From: CAZDXB01 sp964509335
Lineage (GTDB): Bacteria; Bacteroidota; Ignavibacteria; Kapaibacteriales; UBA2268
Length of the DNA: 64,000 nt
Assembly: GCA_964509335.1 (NCBI GenBank)
Contig: CAZDXB010000013.1
Location: forward strand, 1-64,000
Direction of reading: 5' to 3'
A program made the position numbers and the translations under genes. Below are positions 46,350-55,812 of this stretch, in pieces. The notes under the pieces were generated by a model. It worked only from the letters and a program-made list of their open reading frames with translations, searched no databases and was not told the DNA's origin. Numbering within the stretch: the first letter of the stretch is position 1; each line of letters begins with the position of its first letter.

Positions 46350-46637
46350 ATGAACCTGACTCCTTTGCACGACAGAGTGATTGTGAAGCAATCGGAGCCC
46401 GAAGAAGTAACTAAGGGCGGTATAATTATACCGGACACGGCTAAGGAAAAGCCTCAGCAGGGCGAAGTAATAGCCGTTGGAAACGGAAGGATTAACGACG
46501 AGGGCAAAACGCTCCCCTTGCAAGTTAAAGCGGGAGACAAAGTTTTATACGGGAAGTTCGCCGGAACGGAAATTAACGTTGAAGGCGAAGAGTATATGAT
46601 AATGAGGGAGAGCGATATATTCGCTATAATTGATTAG
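46350..46637 (+). CDS. groES: Co-chaperonin GroES
   Basis: The 95-residue lid of the GroEL folding chamber. MNLTPLHDRVIVKQ opens the standard fold, the mobile-loop region is KGGIIIPDTAKEKP, and EEYMIMRESDIFAI closes it. I chose the ATG at 46350, which has GGAGG 7 bases upstream; the in-frame TTG at 46335 overlaps that site. groEL follows 49 bases later under the same CIRCE control. Confidence 0.97.
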   Translation: MNLTPLHDRVIVKQSEPEEVTKGGIIIPDTAKEKPQQGEVIAVGNGRINDEGKTLPLQVKAGDKVLYGKFAGTEINVEGEEYMIMRESDIFAIID

Positions 46638-46686
46638 TATTTAAGAAATTGAAGTTGTTAATAAAATTAAACAAAAGGAGAGCGGT

Positions 46687-48339
46687 ATGAGTAAATTAAT
46701 TAATTTTGATATTGAAGCGCGCTCAATGTTAAAGAAAGGATTAGACCAGCTTGCGGACGCCGTTAAGGTAACGCTTGGTCCAAGGGGAAGGAACGTAATA
46801 ATAGACAAGAAGTTTGGCGCGCCGACTGTTACTAAGGACGGCGTAACAGTCGCTAAAGAGATTGAGTTAGAGGATCCGGTAGAGGATATGGGAGCGAGTA
46901 TGGTTCGCGAAGTCGCTTCTAACACAAGCGACGTAGCAGGCGACGGAACGACCACGGCTACAGTTTTGGCTCAGTCGATATTTGCAGAAGGCATAAAAAA
47001 CGTTACAGCCGGCGCTAATCCTATGGATTTGAAACGCGGAATAGACGCTTCGGTTAAAAAGATTACCGAAGAATTAAAGAATATTAGTAGAGACGTGGAA
47101 GGCAAAAAAGAAATAGCGCAGGTCGGAGCGATTTCGGCGAACAACGACAAGACTATCGGCGACCTTATCGCCGGAGCTATGGAAAAGGTAGGAAAAGACG
47201 GCGTTATTACCGTAGAAGAAGCGAAAGGCACCGAGACGGAATTAGAGGTAGTCGAAGGAATGCAATTCGACAGGGGTTATTTGTCGCCTTATTTCGTAAC
47301 CGACGCCGATACAATGGAAACGGAGTTAGAAGACCCATATATTTTAATTTACGACAAGAAAATTTCAGCTATCAAAGACTTGTTGCCGATTTTAGAGAAA
47401 ACTTCTCAAGCCGGTCGCGGTTTATTAATTATCGCCGAGGATATTGAAGGCGAAGCTTTGGCTACTTTGGTAGTTAATAAGATAAGAGGCACTTTGAAAG
47501 TAGCGGCCGTAAAAGCGCCCGGTTTCGGCGAAAGAAGAAAGGCTATGCTAGAAGATATTGCTATTTTGACGGGCGGAACGGTAATTAGCGAAGAAAAAGG
47601 ATACAAACTTGAGAACGCCAATTTATCTTATCTCGGAACCGCCAAGAGAATCACGATAGACAAAGATAATACTACGATAGTAGAAGGCGGCGGCGAGAAA
47701 GAGGAGATACAGAAGAGAATCAACGAGATAAAAACTCAAATAGAGAACACAACCAGCGATTACGACAAAGAGAAAATGCAGGAAAGATTGGCTAAGTTGA
47801 GCGGCGGCGTAGCCGTAATAAGAATCGGCGCCGCTACTGAAATGGAAATGAAAGAGAAAAAAGCGAGAGTGGAAGACGCTCTGCACGCTACGAGAGCCGC
47901 GGTTGAAGAGGGAATAGTTCCCGGCGGCGGAGTAGCTTACATTCGAGCTATGAATGTTTTGAAGGAGTTTAAAGGATTGAACAAAGACCAAGACGTTGGA
48001 ATCAAAATAGTATTAAGAGCTCTCGAAGAGCCGACGAGACAAATTGTTTCTAACGCCGGAGTGGAACCGTCGATTGCGATTAACGACATTAAGCAAAAAG
48101 AAGGCGGTTATGGTTTCAACGCCGCTTCGGAAGAATTCGAAGATTTATTAGAAGCCGGCGTAATTGACCCGACAAAGGTCGCCAGAGTAGCTTTGGAAAA
48201 CGCGGCTTCCGCGGCTGGATTGTTGCTTACGACAGAAGTAACGATTGTAGATAAGCCCGAAGAAAACGACAGCGAACCGCAAATGCCGCCGGGAGCCGGC
48301 GGAATGGGCGGAATGGGTGGAATGGGCGGAATGATGTAA
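46687..48339 (+). CDS. groEL: Chaperonin GroEL
   Basis: A 550-residue chaperonin. DVAGDGTTTATVLAQ (about 87-101, ATP site), VEEGIVPGGGVAYI and the GGM-rich tail ending GMGGMM identify it. AGGAG lies 7 bases before the ATG. A terminator follows 22 bases after the stop. It is the only groEL in the window. Confidence 0.98.
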   Translation: MSKLINFDIEARSMLKKGLDQLADAVKVTLGPRGRNVIIDKKFGAPTVTKDGVTVAKEIELEDPVEDMGASMVREVASNTSDVAGDGTTTATVLAQSIFAEGIKNVTAGANPMDLKRGIDASVKKITEELKNISRDVEGKKEIAQVGAISANNDKTIGDLIAGAMEKVGKDGVITVEEAKGTETELEVVEGMQFDRGYLSPYFVTDADTMETELEDPYILIYDKKISAIKDLLPILEKTSQAGRGLLIIAEDIEGEALATLVVNKIRGTLKVAAVKAPGFGERRKAMLEDIAILTGGTVISEEKGYKLENANLSYLGTAKRITIDKDNTTIVEGGGEKEEIQKRINEIKTQIENTTSDYDKEKMQERLAKLSGGVAVIRIGAATEMEMKEKKARVEDALHATRAAVEEGIVPGGGVAYIRAMNVLKEFKGLNKDQDVGIKIVLRALEEPTRQIVSNAGVEPSIAINDIKQKEGGYGFNAASEEFEDLLEAGVIDPTKVARVALENAASAAGLLLTTEVTIVDKPEENDSEPQMPPGAGGMGGMGGMGGMM

Positions 48340-48361
48340 TCAGCGCCCTAAATTCAAATTT

Positions 48362-48408
48362 AAACGCTTCTCTTGAAACGCTCTTTCAGGGGAAGCGTTT
48401 TTTTTATT
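48362..48408 (+). terminator. Terminator of groESL
   Basis: Stem AAACGCTTC (48362-48370) with GAAGCGTTT (48392-48400), extended inside by TGAAA/TTTCA, followed by a T tract. Confidence 0.85.
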
Positions 48409-48461
48409 TTAAAATTTTTTATAAATTGTAAAAAAGTATTTAAAAGACGCGGAGATTATAG

Positions 48462-48986
48462 ATGAGAACTATATTTTTATTTTTAGCGCTTTCAATCGTT
48501 TTGCTCGCTATATCTTGCGAGGAGACTTCAAGCCCGTCAAAAAGCGCGGTTAGAATGACTAAGTCGGAAATTATCGGTTCAGTGGGATTTTCTTGGTTTA
48601 ACTACGAATGGAGTAAATATAATCCCAACGATAGCGTCGTTGGCGATATTGAAAGTTTATATGATTCCAGCGTTCATAAATTCTATATATTTATGATTCC
48701 CAGTTGTTCTTCTTGCGATTCTATTATTGCATCCCCAGTTGAGTTGATTAAAACTTTAGATATGGCGGGAGTTGCGGAAAGCAATTATATTATTTATTCG
48801 ATGACTTCCACGAGCGCGAAACATCCTTTTGAAGATTTGTTAGAAATAAATCGATTGCCCGCGGCTTTTCTTTTTCGCGATAGCGTTCCGGTATATTCGA
48901 TTTTGGATACTTTAAAGTTTTGGCGCGAGAGGGGAAGAAATCTATACGTTGAAGAGGTTGTTTCCGAAGCTCTAAGAGCGAATTAG
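48462..48986 (+). CDS. Lipoprotein with thioredoxin-like CSSC site
   Basis: 174 residues: a signal peptide with lipobox LLAISC (lipidated Cys19), then a compact domain with FMIPSCSSC, placing Cys82 and Cys85 as a CxxC pair at the end of a strand, and NRLPAAFLF, where Pro133 sits as the cis-proline of thioredoxin folds. This suggests an envelope thiol-disulfide protein, though CSSC is unlike the usual CGPC/CPHC. No named family recognised. It starts after the groESL terminator and its end is one base from convergent mrdA. Confidence 0.6.
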   Translation: MRTIFLFLALSIVLLAISCEETSSPSKSAVRMTKSEIIGSVGFSWFNYEWSKYNPNDSVVGDIESLYDSSVHKFYIFMIPSCSSCDSIIASPVELIKTLDMAGVAESNYIIYSMTSTSAKHPFEDLLEINRLPAAFLFRDSVPVYSILDTLKFWRERGRNLYVEEVVSEALRAN

Positions 48987-48987
48987 T

Positions 48988-50844
48988 TTAAAAGTTCGGA
49001 ATAAAAGTGGAACTTGTCGGAGTTTGCGAGTCCAGTTCGGACGAATCTTTTTCGGCGATTTGCTTTCCGTAAAGAGTGTCTAATTTAAAGTAATTCCATA
49101 GGAGTTTTTTGGCTATCGGCGCCGCTACTTCGCTTCCGTAACCTCCGTGTTCAATCATTACCGAGACGGCTATTTCGGGTTCGTCCATAGGGGCGAAGCA
49201 TACAAACCACGAGTGGTCTTTGCCGACGTTTTGAGCGGTTCCGGTTTTGCCGCATACTTTTATATTTGGCAGTCGCGCGTTGGGCGCCGTTCCGCCTACT
49301 TTGTTTACGACTTCGTACATTCCTTTGCGAACGATATCGAATATATTTTTTTCTATCGGGATATCTACCGAATCGTAAGCTACGAATTCGCGTTTATTCG
49401 TAAAATTGTTGTGGATTTGCCTAATCAAATGCGGTTGATACAATGTTCCTTTATTGGCTATAATCGCCGTATAGTTAGCCATTTGCAAAGGAGTAGCTCC
49501 AACTTCGCCCTGCCCGATACCGAAATTGGCAAGATAGCCTTCGGGAATATTTTTTGAGTTAAATTTTTTTTCAGCCCATTCTATTGTGGGGAGAGTTCCG
49601 CTTTTTTCTCCCGGCAGGTCTATATGGGTTATTTCGCCGAAACCGAACATTTCAGCGTATTTCTGGATGTTTTCCAAGCCGAGTTTTAGAGCGATTTTAT
49701 AAAAGTAAGTGTTGCAAGAGAATCTTATTGCGCGCCGGACGTCCACCGGTCCGTGCGCTCCGTGACATTTGAAATAGCGATATCCTAATTTGATTCCGCC
49801 CGAGCAATGAATCGTTGTGTCTTCGTCGATAATGCCTTCGTTTAAAGCCGCTATTGCCATTAGCATTTTCCAAGTGGAGCCTGGAGCGTATTTTGACATA
49901 ATAGCTCTATGATACATTGGCGCGTCTTCGTCGGTCAGTAATTTTCTATATTGGTCTGTCGGTATTTTTCCGCTGAAAATTCTAGGGTCGTAGTCTGGCG
50001 AACTTGCAATCGCCAGAACTTCGCCGCTATTTGGGTCAAGAGCGACGGCGGCGCCTTTCCATTTTTCTAAGGCTTTTTCCGCTTCTTTTTGCAAACTTTG
50101 GTTGATAGTAAGGTAAAGGTCGAAGCCGTTTGAAGCGGGTATGTCGCTTCTGCCGTTGTCGAAGCTCGCCACTTTGACGCCGAATTTGTTGACGGAAACA
50201 AATCGCACTCCCTTTCTACCTCTGAGCTGTTCTTCGTAAGCTTTTTCCAACCCGGATTGCCCGATTAAATCTCCCGGTTGATAGTATCTCTTCCGTTGAA
50301 GTTGCTTGGCTGAAATTTCTTTGTTGTAGCCGAGCGCGTGCGCCAAGTCGCATTCCATATCGTATCGGCGTTTTGATTCGACCACTACGTCCACGCCGGT
50401 TAAATAATCGTTGTACTCTTCGATTAACGAAACCGTTTTGAAGTCTAAATCTTTGTATATTTTAATTGGAGTGAATTTCGAGATGCCTTTGTATTTGTTC
50501 AGTTCTTTTTTTATTTCTTGCGGTTCGATATTTAATATTGAAGCCAAGAAGTCGATAGATTCTTCTTTGAAATCGCTTTTTACTATTGTTAACGCGAAAG
50601 ACGGCTCGTTATGGACAATTAAATCGCCGTTTCGGTCGAACATATTGCCTCTGAAAGGCTCTATAATAACTCTTTTAATCGCTTGAGTTTCACTTTCGAG
50701 TTTATATACGTTTCCTTTTATGATTTGAAGGTAAGATAGTCGCATTAAGGATATCGCGGCGAATAAAGCGATAAACACCTTGAACAAAGTCTGTCTGGAC
50801 TTCGCTCCGAATTTTTTTCTCTTTAACGTAAATTTTGCCGACAT
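48988..50844 (-). CDS. mrdA: Peptidoglycan transpeptidase PBP2
   Basis: Cross-links peptidoglycan during elongation. The 618 residues contain an N-terminal membrane helix (about 20-42), the dimerisation/pedestal domain, and a transpeptidase with STWK (Ser323-Lys326), SCN (376-378) and KTG (533-535). The neighbouring polymerase partner rodA is not in the window; instead an O-antigen ligase-like gene precedes it by 5 bases, so the two share a transcript. Confidence 0.92.
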   Translation of the reverse strand: MSAKFTLKRKKFGAKSRQTLFKVFIALFAAISLMRLSYLQIIKGNVYKLESETQAIKRVIIEPFRGNMFDRNGDLIVHNEPSFALTIVKSDFKEESIDFLASILNIEPQEIKKELNKYKGISKFTPIKIYKDLDFKTVSLIEEYNDYLTGVDVVVESKRRYDMECDLAHALGYNKEISAKQLQRKRYYQPGDLIGQSGLEKAYEEQLRGRKGVRFVSVNKFGVKVASFDNGRSDIPASNGFDLYLTINQSLQKEAEKALEKWKGAAVALDPNSGEVLAIASSPDYDPRIFSGKIPTDQYRKLLTDEDAPMYHRAIMSKYAPGSTWKMLMAIAALNEGIIDEDTTIHCSGGIKLGYRYFKCHGAHGPVDVRRAIRFSCNTYFYKIALKLGLENIQKYAEMFGFGEITHIDLPGEKSGTLPTIEWAEKKFNSKNIPEGYLANFGIGQGEVGATPLQMANYTAIIANKGTLYQPHLIRQIHNNFTNKREFVAYDSVDIPIEKNIFDIVRKGMYEVVNKVGGTAPNARLPNIKVCGKTGTAQNVGKDHSWFVCFAPMDEPEIAVSVMIEHGGYGSEVAAPIAKKLLWNYFKLDTLYGKQIAEKDSSELDSQTPTSSTFIPNF

Positions 50845-50849
50845 ATCCT

Positions 50850-52286
50850 TTAACTTTTCAATTTGATTTTTTCGTCTTTTACGTTTTTATCGACTATTCC
50901 GACAGCGGCGAAAGCGAAAGCTATTACGAAAGCTCCTTCTCGTTGCATTACTTGCGCCATCGTAATATCCGAAACAATCATACAAACTAGCGTCGTCAGC
51001 GCTCCCAAGCTAATAACCCTGAAAAATTCGTCGTCGATTTTCCGGGCGTATTTTTCGCTTTTAAACAAATAATAAAAGAAAGGGAAAAAATAAACAATAG
51101 CCAAAGGAATTCCAAAGTTTCTCGCCATATATAAGTAGCCGTTATGAATTATGCGGGTTCTTCTGGTTTGTCCCGTTAGGAAATTCCAAAAAGTAAACTC
51201 TTTAGCCGCTCCTGTTCCTCCTAAGGGATATTTTGATATTTGTCCGACAACTTTTTCGTATTCGTCGAGGCGCGCTTGCACTGAGACGTCTTCGGTTCCT
51301 TTAGAGACCGAGGAGAAACGCGATTCAACCATTTCGAGAAAAATTTGCGCTTTATCTTGGAAAACGAAAAGTCCCGTCGCTAATAGAGTAACTACGGCTA
51401 TAGAAAAGTAGGAAAGATACCTTTTTCTTTGGTTTTTTTTCAGATAAAAAAGGATGAATATTATTTCGAATGCAATCAGAACCCAAAAAGTTCTCGAGAA
51501 CGAAGTAACCAAGCCGGCTACAGCTATTCCGGTGAAAAGAATAAGAGCTATACTTTTTGAGAATTTTTTTTGATATAAAGCGAAGATGAATCCGATTAGC
51601 GCGGCGCTGGTAAAAAGCGTTTGGTTAATGCTTATGCCGGTAATAAGTTGATAAGCGTAAACCACGTCGGATTGCATAGCGATATAATAAGTGTAAAAGT
51701 GCAATCCGGCGGTTACCGAAACGACGGCGAGATATAGAAAAAGTAATCTCAAGAGATGTTTCTTTTCTGTAAAATACTTTCTGATTGGTAAATAGAACAA
51801 AGCTAAATATAAATTCGCGCATTCGCGTCCCCAGTAAAGCAAATTAACTCCGTTAGAGTAAGCGATTACGGCGTTAACGGCGAGTAGAGCGAAGAAGAAC
51901 AAAAACGCTAAGTCGGCTTTATTTTGGACGAGTTTTTCTTTGTTTACCGCCAGCGACCATATAATCCAAATAGTTAAAGCTCCTAGATAAAAGAACGCCA
52001 CGCCGATTTCAACGGGGGAGATTTCTTCGCCGCGAGCAAAGAAAAAGTATGGATTCATTGCTATAGTTAGATAAATCCAAAGACGGGGATATCTAATGAT
52101 TAAGTAAACGGCGGCGATTGTCGCTATGATTCCGAATGATATAGCCGCCGATTCGCCGAGAGTTCCGAAGTAAATCAATCCCGCGGCGACAAATATTAAC
52201 AACGCTGTCAAGTAAGCCGGGAATTTTGATTTCTCGGCTCTTAGTCGGTTAAAATTCGAGCTTAATGTGAAAGCTTCTTCGTTCAT
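50850..52286 (-). CDS. O-antigen ligase/polymerase-like membrane protein
   Basis: 478 residues with about 10-12 membrane helices and a large extracytoplasmic loop (about 320-400) containing PLGGTGAAKEF, as in the Wzy/WaaL (O-antigen ligase) superfamily. It either joins surface polysaccharide to lipid A core or polymerises repeat units; sequence alone cannot tell. It follows the Wzz-like gene by 6 bases, which supports a polysaccharide role. Confidence 0.8.
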   Translation of the reverse strand: MNEEAFTLSSNFNRLRAEKSKFPAYLTALLIFVAAGLIYFGTLGESAAISFGIIATIAAVYLIIRYPRLWIYLTIAMNPYFFFARGEEISPVEIGVAFFYLGALTIWIIWSLAVNKEKLVQNKADLAFLFFFALLAVNAVIAYSNGVNLLYWGRECANLYLALFYLPIRKYFTEKKHLLRLLFLYLAVVSVTAGLHFYTYYIAMQSDVVYAYQLITGISINQTLFTSAALIGFIFALYQKKFSKSIALILFTGIAVAGLVTSFSRTFWVLIAFEIIFILFYLKKNQRKRYLSYFSIAVVTLLATGLFVFQDKAQIFLEMVESRFSSVSKGTEDVSVQARLDEYEKVVGQISKYPLGGTGAAKEFTFWNFLTGQTRRTRIIHNGYLYMARNFGIPLAIVYFFPFFYYLFKSEKYARKIDDEFFRVISLGALTTLVCMIVSDITMAQVMQREGAFVIAFAFAAVGIVDKNVKDEKIKLKS

Positions 52287-52292
52287 TTATGT

Positions 52293-53477
52293 TTACGATT
52301 GGCTTATTGTTTTATATTTATCCTTGAATTTTTTGTATCCGTCCCAGAGGACTAACAATATCGAACAAAGAACAAAAGTTCCGAAAACGAAACCTAAGAC
52401 TATGAACGAGCGTTTTGGACGCGACTTCTTATCCGGCAATATCGGTTTGTCGAGGACTATTAAAGATTGGGTGTCTCTATTTTCTTTTATTCTGGCTTCT
52501 TCTAGCATTGGAACCAGAAATGCTTTAGCTTTTGTAAGAGCTTCTAGTTCCGAGGCTAATCTTACGTATTCAATTCCGACTTTCGCGGCTTTTCTCAGAG
52601 GGAAGTCGCCGGCAAACCCCGGTTCGTCCTTGGCTTCTTGTAGTCTTGTTCTGAGTTTTTCGACAAGAAGAGATTGGGCTTTCGTGTAAGAGTCGGAATC
52701 TCCGTATCGGTGTTTCATCATTTCCAGCATTGTTTCCTGTTTGATTAATTGAGATTTCAGGTCGGAATACGCTACGCTTATCGCTTTCGCTTGTTCTTCG
52801 AAGGCTATTAGGAAATTGTCTTCGGAATATTCGCTCAGCGAGTCGGCTAAATACTTGATAGTCGAATCAGTTTTTCTCAGACGCTTCTCAAGGTATTTTC
52901 TGTCGAGAGCGGCGTCTTTTCTGGATACTTCCATCGCCAAATCGTTTACTTTTTCTAGATAGTAATTAACCATTTCGACCGCTCGGCGCTTGTCTTTGGA
53001 GTCGATGGCTACGGTGTAGTTTCCTTCTTTTTCGTAGGTAACTTCCATATTGTCGTCCAGCGCGCCGTAAATAAGCGAGCGCAGCGAATCGGGTATGTCG
53101 TATGCCTTAGCTAAATTGAATTTGTTAATCAAGGAATCCATTACTGTGCGGCTTTTCATAAATACGATAAAATCGTATTGTCCTCCGGGTTGTCCCGTTA
53201 ATTTTGTCAATCCGAAATCTTGGAGCGCCGAAGAAAGTCCGCCCATCATATTGTCGAATAGAGAAGATTGCGTTTTCGCCGGCACAGCGTTTGCGCTGGC
53301 GGTGTACCAATTCGGCATTGAAAGAGTTAATACTACGGACAAAACAGCCGCCGCAGTCGTAATAACGATAACGAACCATTTGTGTTTAAGCAATAGGGCG
53401 ACAAAATAAATGCCGCCGGATTCTCTTTGGTTTTGTTCGCTTTTCAAGTTTGAGTTTATTGCTTCTTTCTCTTCCAT
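52293..53477 (-). CDS. Wzz/GNVR-type chain-length determinant protein
   Basis: 394 residues: an N-terminal membrane helix (about 34-54), a long periplasmic part with coiled coils (about 185-310), and a second helix near the C-terminus (about 357-380) preceded by a proline-rich DKPILPDKKSRP motif, the standard Wzz-family layout. There is no cytoplasmic tyrosine kinase domain. It probably sets the chain length of the polysaccharide made with the neighbouring membrane protein. Confidence 0.85.
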   Translation of the reverse strand: MEEKEAINSNLKSEQNQRESGGIYFVALLLKHKWFVIVITTAAAVLSVVLTLSMPNWYTASANAVPAKTQSSLFDNMMGGLSSALQDFGLTKLTGQPGGQYDFIVFMKSRTVMDSLINKFNLAKAYDIPDSLRSLIYGALDDNMEVTYEKEGNYTVAIDSKDKRRAVEMVNYYLEKVNDLAMEVSRKDAALDRKYLEKRLRKTDSTIKYLADSLSEYSEDNFLIAFEEQAKAISVAYSDLKSQLIKQETMLEMMKHRYGDSDSYTKAQSLLVEKLRTRLQEAKDEPGFAGDFPLRKAAKVGIEYVRLASELEALTKAKAFLVPMLEEARIKENRDTQSLIVLDKPILPDKKSRPKRSFIVLGFVFGTFVLCSILLVLWDGYKKFKDKYKTISQS

Positions 53478-53486
53478 ATTAGAACT

Positions 53487-55256
53487 TTATTTATTATTGT
53501 TTAACGGATTACTTAAAAACGGCGGATTGGGGAAATCGGCTTCGATTGGGCGAATCTCTCCGTCCTCGAATAATATATCGGGCGTTATAACGGTCGAGCC
53601 GACATATTGTTTTCCGTTTGTAAAGTACGGCGAAGTTATAGACGGCGCGAGATAATTCATAACGTAGTATTCGTTTCCGACTTCTAAGATGTCCTTAAAT
53701 GAATGCGGAGCGAAGCCGTTTGTTTCAAGTCCGCGAATCAATTCTCTTCTACCGTCGGGAAATATTTTGTATCCGACTAAAATCCATTTTTGCTTATCGT
53801 CCGACTTTATCTTGAAGGCGCCTCTTGTTAATCGATTTAAAGTAGTGTATTGAATGTTTTGATTAAGTATTTTCGTTATGACAATGCCGTAATTAAGCGC
53901 TCTGTCTTTGCAAAGTTGTAATTGTCTATCAATTAGCTGTTCTTTAGTTTTTTGCTTGTCTTCTTCGCCGGGAAACAATTTGATAGAGCTGAGCATAGCC
54001 GCGCCGCCTCTGCAGTGCCCGTTTGATTCTAGTACCCTTTTAATGGGAGTTCTCGACGAGAGCAAGTTTTTGAGGAAACCGTCTTTGACTAGCGTAACGT
54101 TTTCAGCCGGAACGCCTTCTTCGTCGAATTCGTAAGAGCCGATAAGAAAGGTTTCTTCAAATTTGTCTTTCCCCGGAATAGCTTTTACCGATAAGAATTC
54201 AGGCAGAACTCTACCGCCAATTTTAGTTTGAAAAGCGCCGTGGTCGTCAATTTCTCTAACGCTTTTCGGAGTGATTAGTTTTCTTTGCGTTACGAGGTTA
54301 GGCGCGAAAACCTGCGCGAAAATTTCCGCGGCGGCTTGCTTTTCGAAAATAATCGGACCGGAGTAGGCGTCAAATAACACCGGCGCTTTTCGAAGCTTTG
54401 TTAAACTAGCGGCTAGATTTCGCGCCGCTTTTATAAGAGAATCTTGCGAAGGCAAATCGCCAGGGGATTTTCCGATAGCGACATAATGGTCGATTAAGGG
54501 CATTCCGTCTTTCGCTTGGGTCGCAACGACAATTTCTAATCCCGTATAGTTTTCGCGCTTTTTATAGCGTCTTCCCTCGGTGTTTAGAAAATAAACGGTT
54601 TCGGGAAGAAATTCCATACCTACGGTGGAGTATTCAATTTCCGGAAAATCTTTGAAAACTTCCGAGATTTCTTTTAGCTTGTTTTCGTATTCTTTTAGGT
54701 CGAATTCAGTTTTCGGGGCGATATATTCTATTTGTTTAGGAGGAAGTTTTGTGTAATCCGACGTCGTGTCTCTTCTGGTTCTGTTTTTTAGGGCGGCAAG
54801 TTTTTTCGAGTAAACTTCGGCGGATTGTTTGTAAGCGCCGTCTGTCGCCAGCCATAATTCTCTTCGAAGAGATTCGTAGCTCGGATTTAACGGTATTGGA
54901 CGTTTCTGGAATTTATTGTCGCCTCCGAATCCGAAAAAGAAACCCATCGAGGAGTAATCTAAAAAGTTTGAATTGTCAAACTTATAATCGCCGACGCGCA
55001 AATCGACGTCCAGATAAGCGTTTTCTTCTTTGTCCGAATCGGTTATACTGCCGAGAGCCGAGTGAATTACGTAGCTTGTTTTAAAACTTATTTTGTATTC
55101 GATATAATATGGTTTCTTCAGAGATTCAAGCTCTAGTTTTTCCATAGAGCGGTCGAGTTCGTCGCTCATAGCGTCGAATATAAAATCCTGAGCGCCCGCG
55201 TGAGGATTAAGCGTCAGTAGAAAACTTACGATTAATAATGATAAAATCTTTTTCAT
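53487..55256 (-). CDS. Exported TldD/PmbA-family protein lacking the metal site
   Basis: 589 residues, paralogous to 55813-57504 along most of its length (YLDVDLRVGDYKFDNSNF, AYSGPII, VTLVKDGFLKNLLSSRTPI). A signal peptide (ILSLLIVSFLLTLNPHAGAQ) makes it periplasmic. Where the paralogue has HEIFGH this protein reads AQVFAP (314-319), and the late metal-binding Cys is absent, so it should not be a protease. It corresponds in this sense to TldE/PmbA in the TldD-TldE pair. Its ATG overlaps the stop of the small membrane protein gene (ATGA). Confidence 0.85.
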   Translation of the reverse strand: MKKILSLLIVSFLLTLNPHAGAQDFIFDAMSDELDRSMEKLELESLKKPYYIEYKISFKTSYVIHSALGSITDSDKEENAYLDVDLRVGDYKFDNSNFLDYSSMGFFFGFGGDNKFQKRPIPLNPSYESLRRELWLATDGAYKQSAEVYSKKLAALKNRTRRDTTSDYTKLPPKQIEYIAPKTEFDLKEYENKLKEISEVFKDFPEIEYSTVGMEFLPETVYFLNTEGRRYKKRENYTGLEIVVATQAKDGMPLIDHYVAIGKSPGDLPSQDSLIKAARNLAASLTKLRKAPVLFDAYSGPIIFEKQAAAEIFAQVFAPNLVTQRKLITPKSVREIDDHGAFQTKIGGRVLPEFLSVKAIPGKDKFEETFLIGSYEFDEEGVPAENVTLVKDGFLKNLLSSRTPIKRVLESNGHCRGGAAMLSSIKLFPGEEDKQKTKEQLIDRQLQLCKDRALNYGIVITKILNQNIQYTTLNRLTRGAFKIKSDDKQKWILVGYKIFPDGRRELIRGLETNGFAPHSFKDILEVGNEYYVMNYLAPSITSPYFTNGKQYVGSTVITPDILFEDGEIRPIEADFPNPPFLSNPLNNNK

Positions 55257-55804
55257 TTATTATCCCTTTCTATGTTTTTATTATCTTTAAAAACTTTTTT
55301 CATAGCTTCTTCGAGTTCTTTTGGTTGTTGCGAAGTGAAAAACACTTTTCTGCCGTCTTTCATTACGAATTGCACGCCCGAATCGCCGGCGGCGACGTAG
55401 CCTTTTCCTCTTTTAAAGCCGTGTCTGATACCCCAGCCGCCGTATTCCAGCATTGGGTTCACTTTTCTAATTTCGAAAGATTGGATTTCGCCGACGCCAA
55501 TTTTTTTAACTTTAAAATGGAAGGGCGCGAATCTATAATAAAAGCCGTCGGTTTTTACTTCGATTATCAATTTGCTCGATTTAAACATATAGACTATGAA
55601 GGCTCCGAAGACAATAGCTATAAGCGCCGCCGTTAAGAACATTTCGGCGGATGTTTTCTCTTCGGAAAAATCTATTTGGAAGTAGTATTGAAGAACGATG
55701 CCGATAATAATAATCGTTAGCGGAAGGAGAGCCGCAAACAATACTAGTATCCAAAGGAATTTTTGGTTGAATTTCTGCGTTTCGCTATGTAGAGTTTCAA
55801 TCAT
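55253..55804 (-). CDS. Small membrane protein with PH-like cytoplasmic domain
   Basis: 183 residues: two membrane helices (about 17-42 and 58-75), then a beta-rich domain (about 78-165) with a GWGIRHGFKRGKGYV turn and VQFVMKDGRKVFFTSQQPKEL that resembles bacterial PH-like domains. It is enclosed between the two TldD-family genes, 8 bases after one and overlapping the other, so it may help their secretion or placement. No named function. Confidence 0.65.
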   Translation of the reverse strand: MIETLHSETQKFNQKFLWILVLFAALLPLTIIIIGIVLQYYFQIDFSEEKTSAEMFLTAALIAIVFGAFIVYMFKSSKLIIEVKTDGFYYRFAPFHFKVKKIGVGEIQSFEIRKVNPMLEYGGWGIRHGFKRGKGYVAAGDSGVQFVMKDGRKVFFTSQQPKELEEAMKKVFKDNKNIERDNK

Positions 55805-55812
55805 CGCTAAAT

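Noticed and set aside
53487..55256. Calling this gene a functional TldD protease by similarity
   Set aside because: The aligned metal-binding motif is AQVFAP and the late Cys is absent, so protease activity is not expected.
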